The notes under the pieces were generated by a model. That model was not told where the DNA came from. It did no database searches and saw only the letters and a program-made list of their open reading frames with translations. Of a stretch of 26,717 nucleotides of DNA, positions 8,411-17,140 are shown one piece after another. Position numbers and translations under genes: made by a program. Source of the DNA: Proteiniphilum sp. UBA5267 (GTDB lineage Bacteria > Bacteroidota > Bacteroidia > Bacteroidales > Dysgonomonadaceae); the NCBI GenBank assembly GCA_002411515.1, contig DHTF01000110.1, positions 13,487 to 40,203 of the forward strand, read 5' to 3'. Position 1 is the stretch's first letter; the number at the start of each line of letters is the position of its first letter.

Positions 8411-8833
8411 ATGTCATTCAGAACAGAACTCAAAGATTTTTTAATGCGCGGCAACGTAGTAGACATGGCCGTAGGTATTGTAATTGGAGCTGCGTTCGGA
8501 AAGATCGTCACCTCATTTGTAAATGACATCCTGATGCCGCCCATCGCGATGCTGTTAGGAGACAGCAGATTCGCTGAATTAAAGATAATCCTGAAAGAAG
8601 CAGCCATGGAAGGCACCGAAGTAGTTACCCCCGCCATCACATGGAACTATGGCGCGTTTATTCAGGCGGTGGTAGATTTCGTGATCGTGGGTACCGCCAT
8701 CTTTATTGTGATCAAAGGAATGAATTCTTTAAAAAGAAAGAAAGAGGAAGCGCCGGCACCGGCTGCGGCACCCGAACCCACCAAGGAAGAAGTGTTGCTG
8801 ACCGAGATTCGAGATTTGTTGAAAAACAAATAA
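8411..8833 (+). CDS. mscL: Large-conductance mechanosensitive channel MscL, 140 aa
   Basis: MscL is a homopentameric inner-membrane channel that opens under membrane tension and protects cells from hypo-osmotic shock. The sequence has the N-terminal amphipathic helix ([13 protein letters not shown]), a glycine/alanine-rich TM1 ([20 protein letters not shown], about residues 18-37), the periplasmic loop and TM2 (about 80-102), followed by the RKKEE cluster, an Ala/Pro-rich linker and a C-terminal bundle helix ending [12 protein letters not shown]. Length is normal. No separate TAnnTTTG promoter is visible in the 32 bp after ctlX, so read-through is possible, although a functional link to citrulline use is not expected. 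Confidence 0.97.
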   Translation: MSFRTELKDFLMRGNVVDMAVGIVIGAAFGKIVTSFVNDILMPPIAMLLGDSRFAELKIILKEAAMEGTEVVTPAITWNYGAFIQAVVDFVIVGTAIFIVIKGMNSLKRKKEEAPAPAAAPEPTKEEVLLTEIRDLLKNK

Positions 8834-8842
8834 TCTATCAGA

Positions 8843-8876
8843 AATAATTATTTGCGGTTTTCCAAAGGTAATTATT
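8843..8876 (+). terminator. AT-rich hairpin downstream of mscL, possible terminator
   Basis: AATAATTA (8843-8850) and TAATTATT (8869-8876) are exact reverse complements. The inner part can extend the stem (TTT..GG-TTTT-CC-AAA, with a two-base bulge). It begins 10 bp after the mscL stop, but no U-tract follows, so termination is only probable. Confidence 0.4.
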
Positions 8877-8935
8877 CACATTCATAATGTAAAAAAAACA
8901 CTACAAAGACAAAAGTTCGACCTTTTAGTCAACCA

Positions 8936-9046
8936 CTGTCCGAAACCTATGAGGCTCCGGCGATTGAAGTCATGGGTATCGCCATTGAATAAAACATCAT
9001 GGCCGACAGCGGAAATTCTCCCGATTTCGATGGAGAAGACTGGTAG
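8936..9046 (+). pseudogene. Decayed small-peptide ORF of the Bacteroidales YEAP-x-x-EV ... GDW type
   Basis: Read in one frame from CTG at 8936, the sequence gives LSETYEAPAIEVMGIAIE, an in-frame TAA at 8990-8992, then NIMADSGNSPDFDGEDW and TAG at 9044-9046. From memory, many Bacteroidales encode short proteins of about 40 residues with this layout: a start such as MKKxYExPxxEV, a hydrophobic/acidic middle, a small-residue turn and a C-terminal GD/EDW. Here the expected ATG is replaced (CTG) and one codon near the middle is TAA, where a CAA would restore the frame. It sits directly upstream of the FISUMP lipoprotein gene. I read it as a broken member of this group. The shorter frame from ATG 8999 could still be translated. 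Confidence 0.45.
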
Positions 9047-9093
9047 TCACGTAAGACATGAGACCCAATCTAAGAACAAAAAACAAAAAAACA

Positions 9094-10737
9094 ATGAAAA
9101 GAACTGTTCTGCTGACAATCATTCTTCTTGCGCTAGTCGCGGGTTGCAGCAAGGATGAGGGCATACCCCCCGATTCCGAAAAACAGGACAAGGGTACGGT
9201 CATCAGCCTGACGGCGAGGATGCCGAATGAAGAGCAAGATACCCCAGCTACGCGGGTCGCTTTAGAGCAGGACAATCTGAATATTAAGACCACCTGGGAA
9301 GCTGGAGACAAAATCTATCTGGTTTTTGCGCAGAGTGGAACCGCCAAGGGCAAACAGATTGTCACCCTGGCGGCTGACGACATTACAGATGCTGGCAAGA
9401 TAGCGCATTTTTCCATTACCGTACCTTCTGAAATTTCCTCCGAAATTTTCGACTTATACGGGGTGCATGGCGTAACCGGGTTTACAAGCGAAGAGAGCTA
9501 TGAAGTTTCTCTTTCTGGCGCACCCTGGAGCGGAACGCTCACCCAGGTGCAGAACAAAGATGTGGCGATGCTTAGATTTGCCACAACTGGCATCAGCAAG
9601 GCCAATTCCAGTGCATCGGTAACCTTTGCACACTTGGGCTCCCTGTTCCATATCAAGCTCATGAGATCCGGCAGCGCTGCACTGAATGGCATTACAAAAG
9701 CCGAGCTTGTAGCCGCATCGGCAATACAGGCAGAGCAAGGCTCAGGCTCGCCTACTTACAATCTGGTAAGCGATTCTTTTTCGGGGACATCAGCCACAGG
9801 TACCTCCTTGCCGTTTGAGATCAGCTCTACGGACCTGACAACGAGCGGAACCGTAGAATTCTGGGGCTGGTATCCGCCGGTGGCCGACCAAAACTGGCCG
9901 GGCCTAGGCCTGAAAATCACCACCACCGGAGGCACTTACTTGAGTACCAACGGCAAGCCGGCCCGTTCGTCGGCCACTGCTGCCGGGAAGGCTTATCATT
10001 TCTATGCTTCTTACGACGGCGCTAATTTGAATTTTACCAACAGCAGCGGAACAGTCAACACCGGGTATCTTCTGGACTCTCGTGACAACAACGTTTATAA
10101 AACTGTGACCATCGGCACCCAAACCTGGATCGCCGAAAATCTGAAGTACCTGTCCGACAATTCGGGGGCCCTACCAGAGGGTTACGATGTCTTTGGTTAT
10201 ACCGGTACTGATGTTTCTGAGGCAAAAGCTACCGAAAACTATAAAACCTACGGCGTACTTTACAATTGGTCGGCTGCCATGAATGGAGCAGCAAGCAGCG
10301 ATGCCAATCCCAGCAGTATACAGGGTGTCTGCCCCCCGGGCTGGCACCTACCCAGTGTTGCAGAGTGGACTACATTCACAAACTACCTGGCGGATAACGG
10401 ATACAATTATGACGGGACAACAGGAGGAAACAAAGCGGCATTGGCTGTGGCAGCTGCTGATGTTTGGAGAAGCTCTACAGTTGCTGGTGCGCCGGGTAAT
10501 ACAGATTACCCGGATTATATAAACAAGTCAGGCTTCTCGGCTCTTCCTGCCGGATGGCGTGATAAAGACGGGAATTACCTGAATATGGGCCAGTGGTGCT
10601 TTTGGTGGACTACCAATCAAAATTCTGACGAACGGGCTATATTTATAAGATTAAAATATGATCAAATTACGATTGATAATATTTCAACAGGCCACCTTAA
10701 AGCAAACGGATATTCCGTACGATGCCTAAAAGATTAA
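9094..10737 (+). CDS. Surface lipoprotein with fimbrillin-like N-terminal region and C-terminal FISUMP domain, 547 aa
   Basis: The start at 9094 gives a lipoprotein signal peptide (MKRTVLLTIILLALVAGC, lipidated C18, then SKDEG). Residues about 35-310 resemble the fimbrillin / Mfa-like group of Bacteroidales: VISLTARM, a TRVALEQ segment, W-x-x-GDKIYLVF and a WGWYPP strand. Residues 324-547 form a FISUMP domain (Fibrobacter succinogenes major paralogous domain): YKTVTIGTQTWIAENLKY, YGVLYNW, GVCPPGWHLPSVAEW, GFSALPAGWRD, WWTTN and a closing GYSVRCLKD. Such proteins are exported and probably exposed on the cell surface; adhesion is a guess. Ser, Thr, Gly and Ala are abundant, as in secreted Bacteroidales proteins. 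The open frame starts 36 bp earlier at 9058 but lacks a signal peptide there. The decayed small ORF lies just upstream. Confidence 0.85.
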   Translation: MKRTVLLTIILLALVAGCSKDEGIPPDSEKQDKGTVISLTARMPNEEQDTPATRVALEQDNLNIKTTWEAGDKIYLVFAQSGTAKGKQIVTLAADDITDAGKIAHFSITVPSEISSEIFDLYGVHGVTGFTSEESYEVSLSGAPWSGTLTQVQNKDVAMLRFATTGISKANSSASVTFAHLGSLFHIKLMRSGSAALNGITKAELVAASAIQAEQGSGSPTYNLVSDSFSGTSATGTSLPFEISSTDLTTSGTVEFWGWYPPVADQNWPGLGLKITTTGGTYLSTNGKPARSSATAAGKAYHFYASYDGANLNFTNSSGTVNTGYLLDSRDNNVYKTVTIGTQTWIAENLKYLSDNSGALPEGYDVFGYTGTDVSEAKATENYKTYGVLYNWSAAMNGAASSDANPSSIQGVCPPGWHLPSVAEWTTFTNYLADNGYNYDGTTGGNKAALAVAAADVWRSSTVAGAPGNTDYPDYINKSGFSALPAGWRDKDGNYLNMGQWCFWWTTNQNSDERAIFIRLKYDQITIDNISTGHLKANGYSVRCLKD

Positions 10738-10892
10738 CGTGAAAAAGCTCTTATTTTTCTGCCGAAGAAGAGAGAGTGCAATCAAAATCGAATTTTATAC
10801 CAAAAAAGTCTCGATTTTTGTAACCGGTCCGGCAATATGTAAGTCATATGGATGTAAACAAAATTATTATTCACTTTTAATACATTCAAATT

Positions 10893-11288
10893 ATGGGAGA
10901 ATTAATACCAATTATTGCTATTATTTGCACCATCGGCCTGCCGATTATTGCCGGATGGATACTAGGATTGCAATGGATCAGGACACGCAATGCTGAAAGA
11001 ATGGGACTGATCAACCAGGGCATCATTCCCCCCGATCACACTCCAAAGAAAAAATCAGATCCTAATCGTCTCGTATCGCTCAGAAACGGAATCGTTTTGA
11101 TCGCGTTGGGTATCGGAATTATGGTGGGATTTCTCTGTTCGGAGTACCTCGTGATTGGTCAGGGCAACGAATTCTGGATGACGGGCGCCAGTGTGGTTTT
11201 TTTCCTGGGCGTGGGTTACCTGTTTTATTTCCTGATAGTACAAAAAATGCCGAATAACCGGTATAGTGAAGAATCGGAATTGGAATAA
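10893..11288 (+). CDS. DUF6249-type inner-membrane protein, 131 aa
   Basis: Three hydrophobic segments are evident at about residues 4-26, 65-83 and 97-117, with a cytoplasmic-looking loop between the first two. That loop has the pattern RNAERMGLINQGIIPPD, the hallmark of DUF6249 proteins in Bacteroidota. The stop codon lies 9 bp before an ECF sigma-factor gene, and a two-TM protein follows that, so the three are almost certainly one transcription unit. The role is not known; membrane sensing of a signal for the sigma factor is an inference from position only. The 155 bp between the FISUMP stop and this gene show no clean TAnnTTTG promoter; TACATTCA at 10882-10889 is too close to the ATG to be convincing. 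Confidence 0.8.
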   Translation: MGELIPIIAIICTIGLPIIAGWILGLQWIRTRNAERMGLINQGIIPPDHTPKKKSDPNRLVSLRNGIVLIALGIGIMVGFLCSEYLVIGQGNEFWMTGASVVFFLGVGYLFYFLIVQKMPNNRYSEESELE

Positions 11289-11297
11289 CGGCTTGCA

Positions 11298-11855
11298 ATG
11301 AACGAAAACCAACGTGTGCAACAGGTGCTTTCGGGCAATTCTTCCGCATTTGCATATTTTGTCGAGGCTTATCAAGACATGGCCATCACCATCGCTCACA
11401 GGATTTGCGGCAATATGCAGGATGCGGAAGATGTCGTCCAGGAAAGTTTTGTCAAGGCATACCGGAATCTACGTAGTTTTCGCTCCGACAGCAAATTTTC
11501 TACCTGGCTTTATCGTATTGTCTACAACACGGCCATCACCCATTCGAAGACACAAATGTGGATTGGGAGCAGGGAGACGGTGGTTGAAGAGGCATCACAA
11601 GTGGCCGATAACGCGCTCGAAATAAATATGGATGAAATGGAGCGAAAAGAGATCGTGTCGGAAGTAATGCAAAGAATGCCCAAGGGAGATGCGCTGTTAC
11701 TCACACTCTACTATTTGGAGGATAATCCGGTCAAAGAGATCGCAAAGATCACTGGTCTGAACGAGCCCAATGTAAAGGTAAAACTATTCAGGGCGAGGAA
11801 GCTTTTCAAAGAAATGGTTGTTTCAAATTACGGAATACAGATAACAGGCTCATAA
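11298..11855 (+). CDS. ECF-family RNA polymerase sigma factor, 185 aa
   Basis: The protein has region 2 (about residues 12-80) with the core-binding and -10 recognition segment DAEDVVQESFVKAYRNL (42-58) and FSTWLYRIVYNTA (67-79). A variable acidic linker follows (95-118), then region 4 (about 120-172) with a helix-turn-helix, DNPVKEIAKITGLNEPNVKV. Size and domain layout are those of group 4 (ECF) sigma factors, which direct RNA polymerase to stress or envelope-response promoters. It is flanked by two small membrane proteins with gaps of 9 and 2 bp, suggesting membrane control. It is not an obvious SusC/D-linked factor, since no FecR-type anti-sigma or SusC gene is nearby. Its possible relation to the PorX partner SigP cannot be judged here. 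Confidence 0.93.
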   Translation: MNENQRVQQVLSGNSSAFAYFVEAYQDMAITIAHRICGNMQDAEDVVQESFVKAYRNLRSFRSDSKFSTWLYRIVYNTAITHSKTQMWIGSRETVVEEASQVADNALEINMDEMERKEIVSEVMQRMPKGDALLLTLYYLEDNPVKEIAKITGLNEPNVKVKLFRARKLFKEMVVSNYGIQITGS

Positions 11856-11857
11856 TA

Positions 11858-12241
11858 ATGATCATCATGTTAGAAACATACAATCAGCATAAAGAAGATG
11901 AACAAATGCGGAAGATTCTCTCGTCGACCAAAATAAACGCATCGGAGAACCTGAAGTATCGCATTATGCGACAAATAGAAACAGAAAACGCACTTGTGCC
12001 AAAGAAGGGGAAACCGATCAAGGAATCGGGAAATGTATTGAAGGAGATGGGTTCTCTCTTTGGCACCATGTATGCCGTGCTGGCAGCCATGATAGCAGGG
12101 GTGTATTTCTTATTCGGCAAAGAGTTTTTGTTGTCACCTCAATTTATAGGCACGGTGATCCTGATTGCTTCCGTATTCAGTCTGCTGTGGCTGATATCTC
12201 GTCTGGACTCATATCTGAAAGAAAAAAAGAGAATCCATTGA
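11858..12241 (+). CDS. Two-TM membrane protein, candidate anti-sigma partner, 127 aa
   Basis: The gene starts 2 bp after the sigma-factor stop (ATG 11858; an equally good ATG is at 11867). The N-terminal 65 residues are soluble and charged, including a helical stretch INASENLKYRIMRQIETE (26-43) reminiscent of the short N-terminal helix of membrane anti-sigma factors. Two membrane segments follow (about 68-87 and 96-114), with a basic tail ending KEKKRIH. There is no HxxxCxxC zinc anti-sigma motif and no FecR domain. Its position after an ECF gene and its topology suggest it holds the sigma factor at the membrane, but no named family is recognised. It converges on ppk2, with 15 bp between the stop codons. 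Confidence 0.7.
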   Translation: MIIMLETYNQHKEDEQMRKILSSTKINASENLKYRIMRQIETENALVPKKGKPIKESGNVLKEMGSLFGTMYAVLAAMIAGVYFLFGKEFLLSPQFIGTVILIASVFSLLWLISRLDSYLKEKKRIH

Positions 12242-12256
12242 TTTATGACGGTCTGT

Positions 12257-13129
12257 TTATCCTCTGGAGAGTTCGAGCTTTGCTTTTTCCAGCATTTCAG
12301 GTGATTCGGCTGGCGGATAACGTAAATCGAGCGATCGGAACAACTCCAGAATGATATCGCCCACCGCTACACGGGTAAAAAATTTCTTATCGCCAGGGAT
12401 TACAAACCAAGGTGCATAGGGTTTCGATGTTTTTCCCAGCATCTCTTCAAATGCAGCGTCATAGTCTTCCCATTGAGCACGAGCCTGGAGATCGGCCGAA
12501 CTGAACTTCCAGTTTTTATCGGGCTCTTCGATGCGCGAAAGGAAACGTGCCTTCTGCTCCTCTTTAGAGACATGCAGAAAAAATTTGAGTATGCGCGTAC
12601 CGTTCTGATGGAGATGTTGTTCAATGGAATTGATGCTATCGTAACGTTCCTCCCAGAATTTCTGATCAATCTTATCTACCGTCTCGTAGCCGGGAATGCG
12701 TTCGTTGAGAATCCATTGCGGGTTTACTTTGGTGGCCAGCACATTTTCATAGTGTGAGCGATTGAATATCTCGATCATCCCCCGTTGCGGAAGAGCAAGA
12801 TAATGACGCCACAAATAATCGTGTTCCAGTTCGCTCCGGGTCGGTGTTTTGAAGCTGTGCACCCGACACCCTTGCGGGTTAATCCCGGACATCACGTGCC
12901 GGATCACGCCATCCTTGCCGGCAGCGTCGCGAGCCTGGAGAATGATCAGCAAAGAGTAACGATCGTCGGCATAAAACATTTCCTGCAGCTTCTTCAGCTC
13001 TTTGATATTTCTTTCGATCTCCTCTTTTGCTGTTTTTTTTGTAAAACCGCCATCCTCATGGGTAGCCCTGTTACTCAGGTAGACTTTTTCACCCTCTTTG
13101 ACACGGAATTTACTGTAATCGAAATTCAT
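12257..13129 (-). CDS. ppk2: Polyphosphate kinase 2 family (polyphosphate:nucleotide phosphotransferase), 290 aa
   Basis: PPK2 enzymes use polyphosphate to phosphorylate nucleoside mono- or diphosphates, or run the reverse reaction. The Walker A loop is ILQARDAAGKDG (63-74), the lid/Walker B region is IEIFNRSHYENV (119-130), and the conserved SGINPQGCRVHSFKTPT segment (81-97) lies between them. Length (290 aa) and the one-domain form fit the short, monodomain PPK2 subgroup (class I/III like); which nucleotide is preferred cannot be read safely. The gene begins 6 bp after the S41 protease stop, so it is the last gene of the apparent GNAT-parE-coaD-S41-ppk2 operon. It faces the sigma-factor operon tail to tail. 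Confidence 0.93.
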   Translation of the reverse strand: MNFDYSKFRVKEGEKVYLSNRATHEDGGFTKKTAKEEIERNIKELKKLQEMFYADDRYSLLIILQARDAAGKDGVIRHVMSGINPQGCRVHSFKTPTRSELEHDYLWRHYLALPQRGMIEIFNRSHYENVLATKVNPQWILNERIPGYETVDKIDQKFWEERYDSINSIEQHLHQNGTRILKFFLHVSKEEQKARFLSRIEEPDKNWKFSSADLQARAQWEDYDAAFEEMLGKTSKPYAPWFVIPGDKKFFTRVAVGDIILELFRSLDLRYPPAESPEMLEKAKLELSRG

Positions 13130-13135
13130 GGTTTC

Positions 13136-14758
13136 TTACTTTTGCTGTGCCACATTGCTGCCGATACCCTGAAGCAAATCCTCATAGCGCAAATCATCTG
13201 AAATAATTTGCAATCCCTGGGTGAAAATATCACTTTCTTCGTTGATGATTCGGTAGAATGCAGATGAATCATATAGATCTCTGGCTATCAATGCTTTCAG
13301 CTGTACAAAAATCAGGGATTGAGAGCGACTGTATTCTTCCTCGCTCCATGTCACCTGCTCGGCTGCTGCAACTGCCCGCAAGCGCTGTTCTATCTCTTCT
13401 GAAATCTGAAAATCGGCCATGAACCGAACCACATCAGGGTACTGCTGAAGCAATGTATTGCGTCGGTTATCCACCACAGAGATGGCTGTCCTGTTAATCA
13501 CTCCTCTTGCATTCAGATTGGCATGAAACATGGTCCCCCGGGTGGTATCCATGGGCACAAAATAGTCGGGCATAATTCCTCCGCCACCATAGACCGTACG
13601 CTTTTTCACCAATGTCTTATACTTCAAGGAATCGGGAAAGTGGATGCTGTCGGCATCAAACATTTCACCGTGTGTATACCGGTTCATAAAATCCTGGTCG
13701 TATACATCTTTCCTGCCCACTTCATAAGGCTTCTGGATGCTCCTTCCCGATGGGGTATAATAGCGCGCCACGGTCAGCCTGATCATGGTGCCGTCGGGCA
13801 AGGGAAGCTGACGCTGTACCAATCCTTTACCAAAGGTCCTTCTCCCGACTACCACACCACGATCCCAATCCTGCAAAGCCCCGGCAAGAATCTCGCTGGC
13901 CGAAGCGGAAGCTTCGTTGACCAACACCACCAGCTTGCCGCTTTGCAGTTCACCACCTTCGGTGGCATTCATCGTGTAACGGGGTTGATTCTTTCCTTCG
14001 GTATAGACGATGAGCTTGGAGTCGTCAAGGAATTCGTCAGCTATCTCATTGGCAGTCTGCAGGATACCCCCTCCATTATCGGTAAGATCAAATATTAGAT
14101 GCTTCATTCCCAACGATTTCAATCTACTTTCGGCTTGTTTAAACTCGCTGGCAGAGGTGACACCAAAGCGGCTCAGGCGAATATAACCAATATTGTCTGT
14201 CACCATATAAGCTGCATCGATGCTGGTGATGGGGATCTTGTCGCGTACAATTCGAAACTCCATCAACTGGGGCATGCCACGCCGCAACAACTTCACGTTC
14301 ACTACAGTACCCTTGGGTCCCCGAAGTCGCTTGATCACATCCTGGTTGTTCATCTTCACGCCGGCGATCAAGGTATCGTTTACCTGAATAATCTTGTCAC
14401 CTGGCAGAATACCCACCTTCTGCGACGGTCCTCCAGAGATCACCTCCATGACATAAAGGGTATCGGTAAGCATGTTGAAAGAGATGCCTATTCCGTCGAA
14501 GTTGCCCTGTAATGGCTCGTTCATGGCACGCACCTCCTCTTCGTTCAGATAGGAGGAATGCGGATCGAGCTCCGCCAGCATCGCCCGTATAGCAGCTTCG
14601 GTGATTTCTTTCGAATTCACATCGTCCACATAGAGTCCTTTAACCAGTTGAAGGGTACGCTCCAGTTTCAACCCTTCGGGTGAAGGTTTGAACTGCGCAT
14701 GAACATGACAGGAAATCAAGATGGTACCCAGTACCACCACAGCTATTTTTTTATGCAT
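13136..14758 (-). CDS. S41 family carboxy-terminal processing protease (CtpA-like), 540 aa
   Basis: This is an exported serine protease of the tail-specific/C-terminal processing type. The signal peptide is MHKKIAVVVLGTILISCHVHA. Cleavage after HVHA, or lipidation at C17 (LISC), are both plausible. A PDZ domain covers about residues 85-165 (GIGISFN, then PSQKVGILPGDKIIQVND). The S41 core follows (175-345), with catalytic S286 and E289 in NEASASASEILAGAL and K311 in RRTFGKGLVQ; the serine-lysine spacing of 25 equals that of CtpA. A C-terminal helical extension of about 180 residues completes it, as in other Bacteroidales homologues. It starts 21 bp after coaD and ends 6 bp before ppk2. Substrates are unknown; envelope protein turnover is the usual role. 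Confidence 0.94.
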   Translation of the reverse strand: MHKKIAVVVLGTILISCHVHAQFKPSPEGLKLERTLQLVKGLYVDDVNSKEITEAAIRAMLAELDPHSSYLNEEEVRAMNEPLQGNFDGIGISFNMLTDTLYVMEVISGGPSQKVGILPGDKIIQVNDTLIAGVKMNNQDVIKRLRGPKGTVVNVKLLRRGMPQLMEFRIVRDKIPITSIDAAYMVTDNIGYIRLSRFGVTSASEFKQAESRLKSLGMKHLIFDLTDNGGGILQTANEIADEFLDDSKLIVYTEGKNQPRYTMNATEGGELQSGKLVVLVNEASASASEILAGALQDWDRGVVVGRRTFGKGLVQRQLPLPDGTMIRLTVARYYTPSGRSIQKPYEVGRKDVYDQDFMNRYTHGEMFDADSIHFPDSLKYKTLVKKRTVYGGGGIMPDYFVPMDTTRGTMFHANLNARGVINRTAISVVDNRRNTLLQQYPDVVRFMADFQISEEIEQRLRAVAAAEQVTWSEEEYSRSQSLIFVQLKALIARDLYDSSAFYRIINEESDIFTQGLQIISDDLRYEDLLQGIGSNVAQQK

Positions 14759-14779
14759 CGATTGTTGTGTTAGCAGGAA

Positions 14780-15253
14780 TTATATTTTCATTCCTGGGGG
14801 TATAAAGTTACTGACGTCCTGTCCATAACAAAGCAACTCCCTCACGTGGCTGGAGCTGATGTGTGACAGGGCCGGTTCTGTAAACAATAGAAACGTCTCT
14901 ATTCCCGAAATAGTTCGGTTCATGTCAGCAATTGTCTTCTCATATTCGAAGTCGATCACCGAGCGGATACCCCGCAGAATGAAGCGGGCACCGACTTCCT
15001 CTGCGAATTTAATCGTCAAGGAATTGTAACTCTCAACCTTTACACGGGGCTCGTCCCTATAAAGATCCCTGATCATCCCGATCCTTTTCTCCAATGTAAA
15101 GTAGGATTTCTTTGCTTCGTTAATTCCGATGGCAATCACGATCTCATCCATCAGGGTCAATCCCCTTCGTACCAACGATTCGTGACCGAGGGTGAAAGGG
15201 TCGAAGGTGCCAGGGAACAAGGCTATTCGCTTCTGAGGGACTGTTGGTTCCAT
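14780..15253 (-). CDS. coaD: Phosphopantetheine adenylyltransferase, 157 aa
   Basis: CoaD joins ATP and 4'-phosphopantetheine to give dephospho-CoA, the penultimate step of coenzyme A synthesis. The nucleotidyltransferase motif is clear: [14 protein letters not shown] (11-24, with the (H/T)xGH motif as TLGH). The [12 protein letters not shown] segment (96-107 region) and the second nucleotide-binding motif ISSSHVREL follow. Length is typical. The start codon lies 1 bp after the parE stop, so translation is likely coupled. The N-terminal MEPTVPQK is slightly longer than in many homologues, but no internal ATG precedes the core, so the start is firm. Confidence 0.96.
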   Translation of the reverse strand: MEPTVPQKRIALFPGTFDPFTLGHESLVRRGLTLMDEIVIAIGINEAKKSYFTLEKRIGMIRDLYRDEPRVKVESYNSLTIKFAEEVGARFILRGIRSVIDFEYEKTIADMNRTISGIETFLLFTEPALSHISSSHVRELLCYGQDVSNFIPPGMKI

Positions 15254-15254
15254 T

Positions 15255-17123
15255 TTATGCTACTTCTTCATCTTCCACCACCAGGTTGTCGATGATGAAA
15301 GTCTGCCGTTCCGGCGTGTTTTTGCCCATGTAAAACTCAAGCAATTCTTTCAGAAGATCTTCCTTGCGCATGGTCACCCTGTCGAGTCGGATATCCTCGC
15401 CGATGAAATTGCGAAACTCGTCGGGTGAGATCTCTCCCAGCCCCTTGAAACGGGTTATTTCCGGATTGGGGGAGAGTTCTTCAATTGCACTGAGACGCTC
15501 CTCTTCGGTATAGCAATAGAATGTCTTTTTCTTGTTGCGTACCCTGAAGAGGGGAGTTTGCAGGATATACACATGTCCCTTCTTGATCAGATCGGGGAAG
15601 AACTGCAGGAAAAAGGTGAGCAACAACAGGCGGATATGCATTCCGTCGGTGTCGGCATCGGTAGCGATGATTACCTTGTTGTAACGCAGCCCATCCATGT
15701 TCTCTTCGATATTGAGGGCTGCCTGAAGCAGGTTAAACTCCTCATTTTCGTAGACAATCTTCTTGGTGAGACCGAAGCTGTTCAAAGGTTTTCCTCGGAG
15801 GCTGAAGACCGCCTGTAGATTGGGGTCACGACTCTTTGTGATGGAGCCGCTGGCAGAATCACCCTCGGTAATGAAGATGCTGGATTTTTCTCTGTCGTCT
15901 CCTTTCGCATCGTTGTAATGGAAGCGGCAATCACGTAGTTTCTTGTTGTGGAGGTTGGCTTTTTTTGCACGCTCCCGTGCCAGTTTAGTCACCCCGGCAA
16001 TAGCTTTGCGTTCTTTCTCGGAATCGAGGATTTTCTTCTGCAGCGCCTCCACCGTATCGGGGTTTTTGTGCAGATAGTTGTCCAGTTCCTTTTTCAGGAA
16101 ATCATTGATATACTTGTTAACCGATATGCCGTTGGGACCCATCTCTTTCGAACCGAGCTTGGTCTTGGTCTGCGACTCAAATACAGGCTCTTCCACCTTG
16201 ATGCTAATGGCCGCCACCATACCGTTACGGATATCGGAATACTCAAAGTTTCGGTTGTAAAACTCTTTGATCACACGGGCTGTAGCCTCACGAAAAGCCG
16301 TCAGATGGGTACCTCCCTGGGTGGTATGCTGTCCGTTGACAAACGAGTAATACTCCTCTCCATACTGATTGGTGTGCGTAATGGCTACCTCAATATCCTC
16401 CCCAAATAGATGAATGATCGGATAAAGCTCCTCAGAGGTGAGGTTCTCATTCAACAAATCCTCAAGTCCGTTTTTAGAGGTAAACTTTTTCCCGTTGAAG
16501 AGGATGGTAAGCCCTATATTGAGGAAAACATAGTTTTTCAACAACGGTTCGATGTGTTCATCACGGTAATGGTATTCTCCGAAAATCTCAGCATCTGGTG
16601 TGAAACCCACCATGGTTCCGTTGGGACTGGCCGACGCCACCGTTTCACCGTCACTTACTTCGATCCCTTGCCTAAACTCCACCGTTTTCGAGAGACCTTC
16701 GCGTGTGCTCACCATGTAGAAGTCCGACGAAAGTGCATTCACCGCTTTGATTCCCACACCGTTGAGACCGACCGATTTTTTAAATGCTTTGGAGTCGTAC
16801 TTGGCTCCGGTATTCATCTTGGAGCATACATCCTTCACTTTACCAAGGGGCACACCTCGTCCATAGTCACGCACCGACACAAAATGATTGTCGATGTTGA
16901 TCTCGATTGTTTTACCAAATCCCATCATGTACTCATCGATGGAGTTGTCGAGTACCTCTTTCAACAGCACATAAATACCGTCGTCGTAGGAGGAGCCATC
17001 TCCCAGTTTCCCGATATACATGCCGGGACGGCGACGGATATGTTCCTGCCATTCCAGGGTGACAATATTTTCTTCCTGATAATTGTCTTGCAGTATCTGT
17101 AGTTCTCTTTCTGTTTCGTTCAC
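15255..17123 (-). CDS. parE: DNA topoisomerase IV subunit B (type IIA, GyrB/ParE family), 622 aa
   Basis: This ATPase subunit pairs with ParC to decatenate chromosomes. The GHKL ATP site is complete: E56/N60 in [16 protein letters not shown] (86-92) and [14 protein letters not shown] (119-132). The transducer domain follows, then the TOPRIM domain with E420 in TEGDSASGS and D489/D491/D493 in [10 protein letters not shown]. The C-terminal [17 protein letters not shown] tail and the 622-aa length fit the Bacteroidetes ParE group rather than GyrB, which is usually near 650 aa. ParE versus GyrB remains the only doubt, since parC is not in the window. It begins 17 bp after the GNAT stop and is followed after 1 bp by coaD. 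Confidence 0.9.
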   Translation of the reverse strand: MNETERELQILQDNYQEENIVTLEWQEHIRRRPGMYIGKLGDGSSYDDGIYVLLKEVLDNSIDEYMMGFGKTIEINIDNHFVSVRDYGRGVPLGKVKDVCSKMNTGAKYDSKAFKKSVGLNGVGIKAVNALSSDFYMVSTREGLSKTVEFRQGIEVSDGETVASASPNGTMVGFTPDAEIFGEYHYRDEHIEPLLKNYVFLNIGLTILFNGKKFTSKNGLEDLLNENLTSEELYPIIHLFGEDIEVAITHTNQYGEEYYSFVNGQHTTQGGTHLTAFREATARVIKEFYNRNFEYSDIRNGMVAAISIKVEEPVFESQTKTKLGSKEMGPNGISVNKYINDFLKKELDNYLHKNPDTVEALQKKILDSEKERKAIAGVTKLARERAKKANLHNKKLRDCRFHYNDAKGDDREKSSIFITEGDSASGSITKSRDPNLQAVFSLRGKPLNSFGLTKKIVYENEEFNLLQAALNIEENMDGLRYNKVIIATDADTDGMHIRLLLLTFFLQFFPDLIKKGHVYILQTPLFRVRNKKKTFYCYTEEERLSAIEELSPNPEITRFKGLGEISPDEFRNFIGEDIRLDRVTMRKEDLLKELLEFYMGKNTPERQTFIIDNLVVEDEEVA

Positions 17124-17140
17124 GTTAATATATCACTCCT

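Noticed and set aside
10739..10996. An 85-codon frame from a GTG right after the FISUMP stop, beginning MKKLLFF
   Set aside because: The start looks signal-like, but the rest has no protein-like pattern, and its end overlaps the DUF6249 gene in another frame. More likely non-coding spacer.
11298..11855. Assigning this ECF factor as SigP, the PorX partner
   Set aside because: It is about 6 kb from porX and nothing in its sequence singles it out from other ECF factors; a phylogeny with known SigP proteins would be needed.
16410..17102. A 230-codon frame on the plus strand
   Set aside because: It lies entirely inside parE on the opposite strand; the parE frame has full domain support, so this is a shadow frame.
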